From Flavobacterium sp. SH_e (GTDB lineage Bacteria; Bacteroidota; Bacteroidia; Flavobacteriales; Flavobacteriaceae), in assembly GCF_025717045.1 (NCBI RefSeq), contig NZ_JAOVZN010000002.1, positions 392,847 through 456,846 on the forward strand: DNA of 64,000 bases, read 5' to 3'. The notes below the pieces were generated by a model. It did not search any database. It was not told the DNA's origin and was given only the letters and a program-made list of their open reading frames with translations. A program made the position numbers and the translations under genes. Positions 16,981 through 25,827 of this stretch are shown here, one piece after another. Position 1 is the first letter of the stretch. Each line of letters starts with the position of its first letter.

Positions 16981-17529
16981 ATGAGTACAGATTTTAAACC
17001 CGTTTCATCATCAAAAGTTAGTATATCAGAATTAATGCTGCCTTCGCATACCAACTTTAGCGGGAAAATTCACGGAGGATATATTTTACAATTATTAGAT
17101 CAAATTGCTTTTGCTTCGGCATCAAAATTCAGCGGAAATTATTGTGTAACCGCTTCTGTAGATACGGTAAACTTTTTGAAACCAATTGAAGTTGGAGAAT
17201 TAGTAACCATGAAAGCTTCTGTTAATTATGTTGGAAGAAGTTCTATGATCATTGGCATTCGCGTTGAAGCAGAAAACATTCAAACTGGAGTTATAAAACA
17301 TTGTAATTCATCGTATTTTACAATGGTTGCCAAAGATAAAGAAGGAAAAAGTGTTCAGGTTCCTGGATTAATTTTATCTAATCTGGAAGAAGTACGTCGT
17401 TTTAGAAAAGCCATAAAACATATCGAGGTTAGAAAAGAAGTCGAAGAACACGAAAAATTGGCAAATATAAATTCTATTCAAGACTTAGCCAGCTTAGAAA
17501 AATACAATGTCCTGTTAGAAATCAGCTAA
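16981..17529 (+). CDS. Acyl-CoA thioesterase (hotdog fold)
   Basis: The 182-residue protein has one hotdog domain of the YciA/BFIT type. SELMLPSHTNFSGKIHGGYI and LLDQIAFASASKFSGNYCVT contain the conserved Gly-rich turn and the acidic residue of the active site. VDTVNFLKPIEVGELVTMKA and VGRSSMIIGIRVEAE follow. It probably hydrolyses acyl-CoA esters in the cytoplasm. The C-terminal 45 residues form a charged helical tail. Confidence 0.88.
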   Translation: MSTDFKPVSSSKVSISELMLPSHTNFSGKIHGGYILQLLDQIAFASASKFSGNYCVTASVDTVNFLKPIEVGELVTMKASVNYVGRSSMIIGIRVEAENIQTGVIKHCNSSYFTMVAKDKEGKSVQVPGLILSNLEEVRRFRKAIKHIEVRKEVEEHEKLANINSIQDLASLEKYNVLLEIS

Positions 17530-17571
17530 AATTTCTTATATTTATTTAATACACATTAAATATTAGAAAAT

Positions 17572-17967
17572 ATGGTCAAGTTTGGATATACAATATTATA
17601 CGTTGAAAACGTTGAAGAAACGATTTTATTTTACGAAAATGCATTTGGCTTTTCGAGAAAATTTGTCTCGCCAGATAATGATTATGGCGAATTAATAACA
17701 GGAGAAACAACGCTTTCATTTGCTTCTAAAAAATTAGCTTCAAAAAATTTACCTGACGGTTTTATCGAAAGCAGTTTAGAAGACAAGCCTTTTGCAATAG
17801 AAATTGGTTTTATAACTGAAAATGTACCAGAGGTTTTGCAGAAAGCAACTTCCTTTGGTGCCATTATGGTTTCAGAACCTGTAGAAAAACCTTGGGGACA
17901 AATTGTTGCATACGCAAGAGATTTAAATGGTTTTTTAATTGAGATTTGCACAGAAGTAAAGGGTTGA
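17572..17967 (+). CDS. VOC / glyoxalase-fold protein
   Basis: This 131-residue protein has the paired beta-alpha-beta-beta-beta modules of the vicinal oxygen chelate superfamily. They are YTILYVENVEETILFYENAF then GFSRKFVSP, and IEIGFITENVPEVLQKATSF then KPWGQIVAYARDLNGFLIEI. The closing D-x-x-G-x-x-x-E-I is the usual metal-ligand strand. The substrate is unknown. It lies 42 bases after the thioesterase gene, likely in one transcript. Confidence 0.85.
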   Translation: MVKFGYTILYVENVEETILFYENAFGFSRKFVSPDNDYGELITGETTLSFASKKLASKNLPDGFIESSLEDKPFAIEIGFITENVPEVLQKATSFGAIMVSEPVEKPWGQIVAYARDLNGFLIEICTEVKG

Positions 17968-17976
17968 TTTTTAGAA

Positions 17977-18429
17977 ATGGATTACATACAGAATTAACCT
18001 TATTTTTTATTTTCGGCTCTAATAGTAATTCTTTTATGTTTTGGCTTTTATAAAGGAAACGAAACCATTGCTATCAATATTCATGATACGTATTTTGTTA
18101 TTTCTTGGAAACATTTAATGATTCTTATTTCAATAATTTACGGATTGTTAGCTTTGATTTATTTTGCGTTGATGAAGTTCAATTTTAATCTAATAAATTG
18201 GCTGACTATTTCTCACGTTTTAATTAGTATCATAGGTTTAATAATAATTTTTATTTTGCCTAGATTAATAAAGGATAGTCTTCCAATAGATTTCTCAACA
18301 ATAATGGAGGATACAAGATTTAATGAAAGGATAGGATATGGAATTTGGGGTTCTGTCTTTGCATTATTTGGAGCACAGTTTTTGTTTTTTATCAATGTAA
18401 TTTATGCTTTAATAAAAGGAAGATTTTAG
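17977..18429 (+). pseudogene. Membrane protein gene with a stop at codon 7
   Basis: An ATG at 17977 opens a frame that meets TAA at 17995-17997 (codon 7). It then stays open for 143 more codons to 18429. The interrupted frame encodes a coherent protein: a helix at the start (LFSALIVILLCFGFY), then NETIAINIHDTYFVISWKHL, a motif I know from small multi-pass membrane proteins of Bacteroidota, then three more helices. No ATG, GTG or TTG lies between the stop and the INIHDTYF motif. The ATG at 18118 would give a truncated 103-residue protein. It is probably a nonsense mutant. Confidence 0.65.
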
Positions 18430-18511
18430 TCTTTTTTACCCCTCACAATTCTCATTTCACAAGAGAAAAATATTCACAAATTTTTAGCATAACTTCTAAA
18501 ACTTTGCATGC

Positions 18512-18557
18512 AAAAATTCCGTAACTTTAAGTGTAATTATTGGGTTACGGAATTTTT
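18512..18557. terminator. Bidirectional intrinsic terminator
   Basis: A 14-bp perfect stem (AAAAATTCCGTAAC against GTTACGGAATTTTT) with an 18-nt loop, ending in T6, lies downstream of the broken membrane gene. Confidence 0.7.
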
Positions 18558-18662
18558 TCACTGAGTACTGCCGTTCGATTTTTTCAGATCAATTAGAATC
18601 TGATTTTTAATTCTTTTATCAGAAAGAAATTGGATGACATAATTGTTTAAATGTAGACGATT

Positions 18663-19229
18663 ATGAAAACAACTACCTTATTATTTTTATTTTTTACCGC
18701 CTTTACTGTCCTTGCCCAAGACAAATTTTTTACCAACACAGGAACAATAAATTTTGAAGCCTCTGTTCCGTTATTCGAAGAAGTAAAAGCTGTAAACAGA
18801 CAGGTCGCGATTCTTTTAGAACCTAAAACAAGTACTTTTATCTGTACTGTTATCGTCAAAAATTTTCGCTTTAAATTGGATTTAATGCAAGAGCATTTCA
18901 ATGACAATTATATGGAAAGCAATCGTTATCCTAAAGCCGTATTTAAAGGGAAAATCCAAAAATTTGACTTGAAAGATATTACCGAAGTTGAAAAGAAATA
19001 CGAGATTAAAGGAAAACTTAATTTACGTGGCAAATCGAAAGAAATTGTTGTAAATGCTTTAATCAAAAGAGTTCCAGAAGGGATTCAGGTAATTTCAGAT
19101 TTTCCAATTTTAGTTTCCGATTTTAATATCCATATTCCAAGTTCTATCGCTTCGAAAGTTTCAACAACAGCTAATACTGAACTGACGGGAATTGTTAGAA
19201 GCGAAGAATCGTTACTAACGCTGAAATAA
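18663..19229 (+). CDS. YceI family secreted lipid-binding protein
   Basis: The 188-residue protein has a signal peptide ending LAQ (MKTTTLLFLFFTAFTVLAQD). The YceI beta-barrel follows (TGTINFEASVP, MQEHFNDNYMESNRYPKAVF, KGKLNLRGKSKEIVVNALI). YceI proteins bind isoprenoid-type lipids in the periplasm. It converges on the epimerase gene with only 3 bp between stops. Confidence 0.85.
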   Translation: MKTTTLLFLFFTAFTVLAQDKFFTNTGTINFEASVPLFEEVKAVNRQVAILLEPKTSTFICTVIVKNFRFKLDLMQEHFNDNYMESNRYPKAVFKGKIQKFDLKDITEVEKKYEIKGKLNLRGKSKEIVVNALIKRVPEGIQVISDFPILVSDFNIHIPSSIASKVSTTANTELTGIVRSEESLLTLK

Positions 19230-19232
19230 AAC

Positions 19233-20144
19233 TTATTTTATACAATTTATAAGCGTTTTTTCTAAATCAGTAAATTGGAATTCAAAACCTGTTTTCTGAA
19301 TTTTTTCAGAAGAAGCACGCGTTCCTGTTAAGACAGCAATGCTCATTTCGCCTAGAAGAATTTTTAGAAAAAAAGGAGGTAATTTAGGAACCCATATTGT
19401 GTAATCAAACAATTTAGCAAAGGTTTTTGAGAATCTGGCATTGGTAGTATTGTCTGTTATACAGGCATTATATGCGCCTTCTAGTTTTGTGTCTTCAATA
19501 CTTTTTAGATAGATCTGGCATAAATCTTCAATATGGATCCAAGGCAAATATTGTTTGCCCGAACCGAGTATTGCGCCAAAACCAGATTTAAAAGTCGGAG
19601 TTAATTTTTTTAAAAAGCCTTCATCTTTTCCTAAAACAATACCAGTTCTAATTTTGACCGTTCGAATATTTAAAGAATTCATTTTATCTGCAGCACTTTC
19701 CCATTTTTGGCAAGTAATGCCTAAAAAATCATTGGCTGGAGGCGTATCTTCTGTAAAGACTTTATGGCTGGTAACAGCACCATAAATTCCAATACCTGAC
19801 GCAGAAACAAATGCTTCCAGTTTTTTATTGTTGTTTTCCAAAACCGAATAGATCATTTCGATAGGTCTTACACGACTTTCAATAATCGCTTTTTTGCGTT
19901 TTTTGGTCCATCTTTTTTCTACAATTCCTTCACCAGCGAGATGAATGATATAATCTGCGTTAAGAACGGCATTTTTATCAATGTAGTTTTTCTTAATGTC
20001 CCATTTATAATAAGTGACTCTTGGCGTATTTTCTTTATCAGAACGACTCAAGATAGATACAGAATATCCAGCTTCGATCAGAACATCTGTCAAATATTTT
20101 CCAATGAAACCAGTTCCGCCTGTTAATAGAACATTTTGAGCCAT
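19233..20144 (-). CDS. TIGR01777 family NAD(P)-binding epimerase-like protein
   Basis: A 303-residue extended SDR of the YfcH type. It has VLLTGGTGFIGKYLTDVLIE, YIIHLAGEGIVEKRWTKKRK, FVSASGIGIYG, and the family's C-terminal DUF1731-like part (ALLGEMSIAVLTGTRASSEK-like sequence). Its reaction is unknown. A 98-bp gap separates it from the divergent TetR-ABC1 pair. Confidence 0.88.
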   Translation of the reverse strand: MAQNVLLTGGTGFIGKYLTDVLIEAGYSVSILSRSDKENTPRVTYYKWDIKKNYIDKNAVLNADYIIHLAGEGIVEKRWTKKRKKAIIESRVRPIEMIYSVLENNNKKLEAFVSASGIGIYGAVTSHKVFTEDTPPANDFLGITCQKWESAADKMNSLNIRTVKIRTGIVLGKDEGFLKKLTPTFKSGFGAILGSGKQYLPWIHIEDLCQIYLKSIEDTKLEGAYNACITDNTTNARFSKTFAKLFDYTIWVPKLPPFFLKILLGEMSIAVLTGTRASSEKIQKTGFEFQFTDLEKTLINCIK

Positions 20145-20242
20145 AATAGTTTATAATATATTTAACAGTATATAGTGTTTAAGGATAAGTAAAGGTACTT
20201 AAACAATGTTTACCTTTATGGCAAATTCTAAATTTTAATAAA

Positions 20243-20902
20243 ATGGCGACTAAAAAAAAGGTAATTACCAAAGATGATATCGTTTCAAAATATATGGAAG
20301 AAGTTCTAGAAAAAGGTCAAAAACCAAAATCGGTTTATCATTTTGCCAAAGAAAATGATTTTACTGAAGCTGAATTTTATGCTTTTTTTGGAACATTAGA
20401 AGGTTTAGAAAAAGAAATATTCCGACTGTTTTTTGAAAACACAGTGAATCTTCTTCACAAAAATGAAGAATATCAGCAATATGATATGAAAAACAAAATG
20501 CTGAGCTTCTATTTTACTTTCTTCGAAATCCTAACAGCAAACAGAAGTTATGTTTTGCAAACCCTTAAAATAGACAGAAATCCGCTTAAAAACTTAGTGC
20601 AATTAACTACACTTCGAAATAGTTTTAAAGAATATGTTTCTGAAATCTTAACTGACGATTATAGATTGGAACAAGAAAGATTTCAAAAATTTCAAGAAAA
20701 AGCTATTCAAGAATCGGCTTGGTTGCAATTAATGATGACGATTAAATTCTGGATGGAAGATGAATCTCCGGCTTTTGAAAAAACGGATATTTTTATAGAA
20801 AAATCAGTGAATGCTTCTTTCGAATTAATGAATGTTGCGCCAATGAATCATCTGATTGATTTCGGAAAATTTTTGTTTAAAGAAAAAGTGTACAGCAGAT
20901 AA
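20243..20902 (+). CDS. TetR-like protein coupled to the ABC1 kinase
   Basis: The 219-residue protein has an N-terminal helical part (TKDDIVSKYMEEVLEKGQKP, then VYHFAKENDFTEAEFYAFFG). This resembles a TetR HTH, though the recognition helix is unusual, and a helical C-terminal domain follows. It ends in the TAATG overlap with the ABC1 kinase gene, so the two are translationally coupled. It may be a regulator or, given the weak HTH, a partner protein of the kinase. Confidence 0.7.
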   Translation: MATKKKVITKDDIVSKYMEEVLEKGQKPKSVYHFAKENDFTEAEFYAFFGTLEGLEKEIFRLFFENTVNLLHKNEEYQQYDMKNKMLSFYFTFFEILTANRSYVLQTLKIDRNPLKNLVQLTTLRNSFKEYVSEILTDDYRLEQERFQKFQEKAIQESAWLQLMMTIKFWMEDESPAFEKTDIFIEKSVNASFELMNVAPMNHLIDFGKFLFKEKVYSR

Positions 20903-22206
20903 TGAAAACAATCGATTATATTCCAACTTCAAAAATAGAAAGAGCAGGAAAATTGGTTCAAACTGGTGCTAAAATTGGCGTAAACTATGTAAAGCATTAT
21001 GCCGAAAAAATAGTTAACCCAGATTTGACCCGTGATAAATTGAACGAAAACAATGCAGAAGATATTTATGACGGACTGAAAAGCTTAAAAGGAAGTGCAC
21101 TTAAAGTTGCTCAGATGCTGAGTATGGATAAGAACTTTCTTCCGCAGGCTTATGTAGAAAAGTTTTCTTTGTCTCAGTTTTCAGTTCCGCCACTTTCTGC
21201 TCCTTTGGTTTTAAAAACGTTCAAAAGTAATTTTGGCAAAACGCCTTATGAAATTTTTGATGAATTCAATCCAAATTCAATAAACGCGGCAAGTATTGGT
21301 CAAGTGCATTTGGCAAAGAAAAATGACAAAAAACTAGCAGTTAAAATTCAATATCCTGGCGTTGCCAATAGTATTTCTTCCGATTTGGCTTTGGTAAAAC
21401 CAATTGCAATTAGAATGTTTAATCTTCAAGGAAAAGATTCTGATAAATATTTTAAAGAGGTTGAAGACAAATTGATTGAAGAAACTAACTATTTGTTAGA
21501 ATTAAAACAAAGTAAGGAAGTTGTTGAATCTTGTAATAAAATAGAAAACATCACTTTTCCGAATTACTATCCAGAGTTTTCATCAGAGAAAATCATTACG
21601 ATGGATTGGATGACAGGAATTCATCTTTCTGAATTTACAGCAAAAAATATCGATCAGGAAATTGGTGATAAAATTGGGCAGGCGCTTTGGGATTTTTATA
21701 TGTATCAAATTCATGTTTTACGAAAAGTTCACGCCGATCCACATCCGGGAAATTTTTTAGTTGACGATCAAAATCAATTGATCGCTTTGGATTTTGGCTG
21801 TATGAAACAAATTCCAAATGATTTCTATACACCGTATTTCGAATTGATCAATAAAAATGTCATTACAGACGAAAAGCTTTTCAACCAGAAATTATTCGAA
21901 TTAGAAATTCTTCGTCCAGACGATACGCCAGCAGAAATCGAATATTTCACCGAAATGTTTCATGATTTATTATCACTTTTCACAAAACCTTTCCAAAACG
22001 AAACTTTCGATTTTGCCGATGAAAAATTCTTTAACGCAATTGCCGAATTAGGAAAGCGTTTCTCAGAAGATACAAACCTCAAAAAAATGAACGGAAATCG
22101 AGGTTCTAAGCACTTTATTTATATGAATCGTACTTTCTTCGGACTTTATAATTTAATGTTTGATTTGAAAGCTAAAATTGTGGTTGAGAATTATTTGAAA
22201 TACTAA
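20902..22206 (+). CDS. ABC1/UbiB family atypical kinase
   Basis: The 434-residue protein carries the ABC1 hallmarks. The KxGQ-like helix reads LKGSALKVAQMLSMD (K-V-A-Q). The A-rich loop is AASIGQVHLAKKN, followed by AVKIQYPG, HADPHPGNFLV, and DFGCMK for the metal site. Family members support isoprenoid quinone biosynthesis or lipid homeostasis. It lacks an obvious C-terminal membrane helix. A tight terminator follows at 22265. Confidence 0.9.
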   Translation: MKTIDYIPTSKIERAGKLVQTGAKIGVNYVKHYAEKIVNPDLTRDKLNENNAEDIYDGLKSLKGSALKVAQMLSMDKNFLPQAYVEKFSLSQFSVPPLSAPLVLKTFKSNFGKTPYEIFDEFNPNSINAASIGQVHLAKKNDKKLAVKIQYPGVANSISSDLALVKPIAIRMFNLQGKDSDKYFKEVEDKLIEETNYLLELKQSKEVVESCNKIENITFPNYYPEFSSEKIITMDWMTGIHLSEFTAKNIDQEIGDKIGQALWDFYMYQIHVLRKVHADPHPGNFLVDDQNQLIALDFGCMKQIPNDFYTPYFELINKNVITDEKLFNQKLFELEILRPDDTPAEIEYFTEMFHDLLSLFTKPFQNETFDFADEKFFNAIAELGKRFSEDTNLKKMNGNRGSKHFIYMNRTFFGLYNLMFDLKAKIVVENYLKY

Positions 22207-22264
22207 AGTTTTTTGTTTCAGGTTTAAAGTTTCAAGTTTCAAGTTTGCTTAACTTTATTTATAG

Positions 22265-22303
22265 AACTTTGTCAAAGTTTAAAACTTTGACAAAGTTTTT
22301 TTT
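22265..22303 (+). terminator. Intrinsic terminator of the ABC1 kinase operon
   Basis: A 16-bp stem (AACTTTGTCAAAGTTT against AAACTTTGACAAAGTT) is followed by T8. Confidence 0.75.
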
Positions 22304-22313
22304 CGTCCAGTTT

Positions 22314-22413
22314 GTCATTCCGAGGAACGAGGAATCTCCACAAGTAACTTGACAAAGATTGTTGATTCTGATTGTGGAGCTACTTACGAAGATTCCTCGT
22401 TCCTCGGAATGAC
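22314..22413. repeat. Long intergenic hairpin, GTCATTCCGAGGAACGAGGAATC type
   Basis: A 24-bp perfect inverted repeat (22314-22337 against 22390-22413) encloses 52 bases. It is nested in a looser outer inverted repeat of GTTTCAAGTTTCAAG-like sequence (about 22216-22247 and 22438-22470). The arms match a repeat class I recall as common between flavobacterial genes. It lies between convergent genes and may help termination. Confidence 0.7.
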
Positions 22414-22479
22414 AATACTTTGGTTAAACGTCCAGTAAAAACTTGAAACTTGAAACCTCAAACTTGAAACAAAATAACT

Positions 22480-23775
22480 TTATTTCAAAATCCCCTTTTT
22501 ATAAGTCGCAATTGCTCGATCTCGAGCAAAAGCATGATCAACCATAGGTTCTGCATATCCAAAATCAAATTCTGGAATCCATTTGCGGATATATTCTCCT
22601 TTTTCGTCAAATTTCTTTTGCTGAATTTCTGGATTGAAAACTCTGAAATACGGCGCCGCATCGCAACCTGTTCCAGCTGCCCATTGCCAGTTTCCGACAT
22701 TAGATGCTAATTCAAAATCTAACAATTTTTCGGCAAAATAAGCTTCGCCCCATTGCCAATTAATTAGCAAATGTTTGCATAAAAAACTTGCCACGACCAT
22801 ACGCACGCGATTGTGCATATAGCCCGTTTCGTTAAGCTGACGCATTCCTGCATCGACCATTGAGTATCCTGTAGTTCCAGAACACCAGCGTTTGAAGTCT
22901 TCTTCGTTATTTCGCCATTGAATTCCATCATAATTGGATTTGAAATTATGATTGACGCAATTCGGAAAACTAAACAAGATTTGAATAAAGAATTCCCTCC
23001 AGATTAATTCGCTCAAAAATGTCTGATTTTTTCGGTTTGCCCAATTTACTAATTTTCTAATACTTACCGTTCCAAAACGCAAATGTGGCGAAAGATAAGA
23101 AGTGCTATCTAAAGCAGGGAAATCTCTGGTTTCTTTATAATTGGTAATTTGAGTTAAATTATGAGGCTGTACTTTTATGGAACTTCTTTGAAAACCTATT
23201 TCGGCTAAATCTGGGAACTTGAATTTATTTTTAGCGAAATTAGATTGAAATGGCACTGAATCATATTCTGGAGCCGAACCCGAAAGATGATATTTTTCTA
23301 GCCATTTGTTTTTATATGGCGTGTAAACGGTATATGGAAGCCCGTCTGCTTTTGTGATTTCTTTTTCTTCGAAAATTACGTGATCTTTAAATGAAAAAGA
23401 TTTGATGTTATTTTCTTTCAATAAAGCCGAAATTGTTGTGTCCCGTTTGATGGCAAATGGTTCGTAATCTTTATTAAAGAATACGTTTTGAATGTCAAAT
23501 TCATCAATAAGGGATTTCCAAACGTCTTTTGTTTTTCCTTTTTTAATTAGGATTGATGAATTAAGTTCCTTTAATTCTGAATTTATCTTTTCAAGTGAAT
23601 CGTAAATGAAACTTACTCTAGCATCATTTTTTGGAAGGTGTTCCAAAATATCATCATCAAAAATAAATAGCGGAATTACTGGAAAATCTGATTGTAGGGC
23701 ATGAAATAGTCCCGTATTGTCTTCTAAACGCAAATCGCGTCTAAACCAGAAAAAGGTAACTTTTTGTTTTGTCAT
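22480..23775 (-). CDS. Cryptochrome/photolyase family deoxyribodipyrimidine photolyase
   Basis: The 431-residue protein (ATG at 23775; a GTG at 23793 would add six residues) has the N-terminal antenna domain (KVTFFWFRRDLRLEDNTGLF) and the C-terminal FAD domain. The FAD motifs are SPHLRFGTVSIRKLV, ELIWREFFIQILF, RWCSGTTGYSMVDAGMRQL, NETGYMHNRVRMVVASFL and NVGNWQWAAGTGCDAAPYFR. The last two are typical of CPD photolyases, which repair UV dimers with light. It closes the carotenoid gene series, which fits joint light control. Confidence 0.92.
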   Translation of the reverse strand: MTKQKVTFFWFRRDLRLEDNTGLFHALQSDFPVIPLFIFDDDILEHLPKNDARVSFIYDSLEKINSELKELNSSILIKKGKTKDVWKSLIDEFDIQNVFFNKDYEPFAIKRDTTISALLKENNIKSFSFKDHVIFEEKEITKADGLPYTVYTPYKNKWLEKYHLSGSAPEYDSVPFQSNFAKNKFKFPDLAEIGFQRSSIKVQPHNLTQITNYKETRDFPALDSTSYLSPHLRFGTVSIRKLVNWANRKNQTFLSELIWREFFIQILFSFPNCVNHNFKSNYDGIQWRNNEEDFKRWCSGTTGYSMVDAGMRQLNETGYMHNRVRMVVASFLCKHLLINWQWGEAYFAEKLLDFELASNVGNWQWAAGTGCDAAPYFRVFNPEIQQKKFDEKGEYIRKWIPEFDFGYAEPMVDHAFARDRAIATYKKGILK

Positions 23776-23851
23776 TGTTTGTTTTTTTGCCACAGATTAA
23801 AAGAATTTAAAAGGATTTAAAAGGATTTTTTTAATCTATGAAATCTGTAAC

Positions 23852-24319
23852 TTAATTTTTTGAATTAAACAACTCTTCGATTTTATTGTATCGGTAATCG
23901 AAAATACTTTTGAGTTTGTTTTTTACAACTAATCTATTTATGATTCTTCCTAGAAATCCGAATGGAAGTGCGTAATGAACAATATCTGTCATTTTGGTTC
24001 CGCCATCTTCGGTGCGTTCAAAAAAGTGTTTATGATGCCATAATTTATAAGGACCAAATTGCTGAATGTCTACAAAATACTCATTTTCTTTACAAGCCGT
24101 AATTTCGGTAACCCATGAAACTTTTATTCCGAAAAGTGGTTTTAAAGTATACGTAATAATCTGCCCTTGATACATACGTTTATCATCAAAATCCTGAATT
24201 TCGAAACTCATATTATCGAGTGTAATGGTCTGGAGATTTTTTGGACTGGAGAAAAAGTTCCAGCATTCTTCTACACTTGCATTAATATGTTGTATGGTTA
24301 CTATTTTGTATAATTTCAT
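23852..24319 (-). CDS. SRPBCC fold protein of the carotenoid operon
   Basis: A 155-residue START/SRPBCC-like protein: HINASVEECWNFFSSPKNLQ, then LQTITLDNMSFEIQDFD, a central beta sheet (KPLFGIKVSWVTEITACKEN) and a long C-terminal helix. The fold binds hydrophobic ligands. It lies 15 bases after crtZ and ahead of the photolyase gene, a placement that suggests a role in pigment or lipid handling. Confidence 0.85.
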   Translation of the reverse strand: MKLYKIVTIQHINASVEECWNFFSSPKNLQTITLDNMSFEIQDFDDKRMYQGQIITYTLKPLFGIKVSWVTEITACKENEYFVDIQQFGPYKLWHHKHFFERTEDGGTKMTDIVHYALPFGFLGRIINRLVVKNKLKSIFDYRYNKIEELFNSKN

Positions 24320-24334
24320 CTCCTTAAAGTCAAT

Positions 24335-24775
24335 TTACATTTTATAATATTTAAAAGGCACGAATAACATTCCGAAACATTCTCCTTTTTCTTTCTGTAA
24401 ATGTTTGTGGTGAATTTTATGCGCTTTTCGAAGTCCGATGAGGTACTTGTTTTTCGTGTTTTTAAACCATTTAAAACGCTGATGAATTAACACGTCGTGA
24501 ATTAGAAAATAGCAAACGCCATAAAGTGTAATACCACAGGCGATGAAAAACAAATAATTAAATCCGCCTTGAACACCAAAATAAAATAATATAATACTCG
24601 GAGTGGCAAAAATGACAAAGAAAATATCATTGCGCTCAAACGTATTTTCGTATTTCGGCTGATGGTGATCGGCATGAAAATACCACATAAATCCGTGCAT
24701 GACATATTTGTGTGTAAGCCACGTAACACATTCCATGAATAGAAAAACGCCTAAAAAGATTAAAAAAGAAATCAT
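24335..24775 (-). CDS. crtZ: Beta-carotene hydroxylase (fatty acid hydroxylase superfamily)
   Basis: The 146-residue membrane di-iron enzyme shows the four histidine clusters of CrtZ: HKYVMHGFMWYFHADHH, HDVLIHQRF, and HKIHHKH. It would hydroxylate both ionone rings of beta-carotene to give zeaxanthin, the yellow pigment of many flavobacteria. Four membrane helices are visible. It follows crtB, with a hairpin repeat between them. Confidence 0.93.
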   Translation of the reverse strand: MISFLIFLGVFLFMECVTWLTHKYVMHGFMWYFHADHHQPKYENTFERNDIFFVIFATPSIILFYFGVQGGFNYLFFIACGITLYGVCYFLIHDVLIHQRFKWFKNTKNKYLIGLRKAHKIHHKHLQKEKGECFGMLFVPFKYYKM

Positions 24776-24862
24776 TTTATAAATGTTGATGTTTTAAAAT
24801 TATCGTTTTATTGTTTTTGAGTTTAGCTTTAGATTATAAAAGATTGACTCAAATGAGTTTGT

Positions 24863-24970
24863 TTTGTCATTTTGACCGAAGGGAGAAATCGCATAAGGAA
24901 CTCCATAATATGAATAACCAATCTTTGGCGATTTACTAGTGTGATTTCTCCCTTCGGTCGAAATGACAAA
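24863..24970. repeat. Long intergenic hairpin, TTTGTCATTTCGACCGAAGGG type
   Basis: 28-base arms (24863-24890 and 24943-24970) pair with one mismatch and enclose 52 bases between crtB and crtZ. The arms end in AGAAATC. This is a second member of the long-hairpin repeats seen at 22.3 kb, with a different arm sequence but the same 52-base spacer length. Confidence 0.7.
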
Positions 24971-24983
24971 CTATACGTTGATT

Positions 24984-25823
24984 TTATACTAGTTTTAATT
25001 TATACGTCACAAAAGACTGTGCTAAAAGTCCTGCTTTGGTGTAATTAGAAACTCGAATTCTGGAGTTTCCAATTTCATAATACGGAGTGTTTTTTAGTTT
25101 TTTGAGCAGTTTTTTGTAATAAATATAGGCAGTATAAACTCCAAATTTAGCTTCGATTGGCAGTTTTACAATTCCTTGATAAGCGATTTGAAAATCTTCT
25201 TCGATTTCTTTGATGATTTGATTTTTCGAATCTTCGTTGAAGTTATTCAGATTTACGCCTGGAAAATAAGTTCGGTTCAAGATGGTGTTATCGTCTTTTA
25301 AATCTCTCAAAAAATTTACTTTCTGAAAAGCAGAACCCAAACGCATGGCTTCATTTTTCAATTGTTCGTATTTGTGTTCTTTTCCAGAAACAAAAACCTT
25401 TAAACACATTAAACCCACAACATCGGCAGAACCATAAATGTAGTCGATGTATTCGGCTTGAGTTTGGTAATTTGATTTTATGAGATCCATTTTCATGCTT
25501 TTTAGAAAAGCCTGAACCAAATCGTCGGTGATATTGTATTCTTTTACAGTATGTTGGAACGAATTTAAAATTGGATTTAAGCTTATGCCTAATTCCATTG
25601 CTTTGTAATATTCTTTTTCGAAATCTTCGATTAGATATTCTTTTTCATAATCATGAAACGAATCTACAATTTCATCAGCAAAACGAACGAATCCGTAAAT
25701 ACTGTAAATAGCATCGCGAATACTTGGTGAAAGCATTTTTACTGCAAGCGAAAATGAAGTACTGTAATTTTTGGTTACCAGTTTGCTGCATTTGAAAGAA
25801 ACGGCGTCGAATAGTGATTTCAT
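24984..25823 (-). CDS. crtB: Phytoene synthase
   Basis: The 279-residue protein is a squalene/phytoene synthase. YSTSFSLAVKMLSPSIRDAI, then YGFVRFADEIVDSF, carries the first aspartate motif; GSAFQKVNFLRDLKDD has the second. It condenses two geranylgeranyl-PP to phytoene. It is 4 bases downstream of crtI, so the two are tightly coupled. No GGPP synthase gene is in the window. Confidence 0.95.
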   Translation of the reverse strand: MKSLFDAVSFKCSKLVTKNYSTSFSLAVKMLSPSIRDAIYSIYGFVRFADEIVDSFHDYEKEYLIEDFEKEYYKAMELGISLNPILNSFQHTVKEYNITDDLVQAFLKSMKMDLIKSNYQTQAEYIDYIYGSADVVGLMCLKVFVSGKEHKYEQLKNEAMRLGSAFQKVNFLRDLKDDNTILNRTYFPGVNLNNFNEDSKNQIIKEIEEDFQIAYQGIVKLPIEAKFGVYTAYIYYKKLLKKLKNTPYYEIGNSRIRVSNYTKAGLLAQSFVTYKLKLV

Positions 25824-25827
25824 TTTT

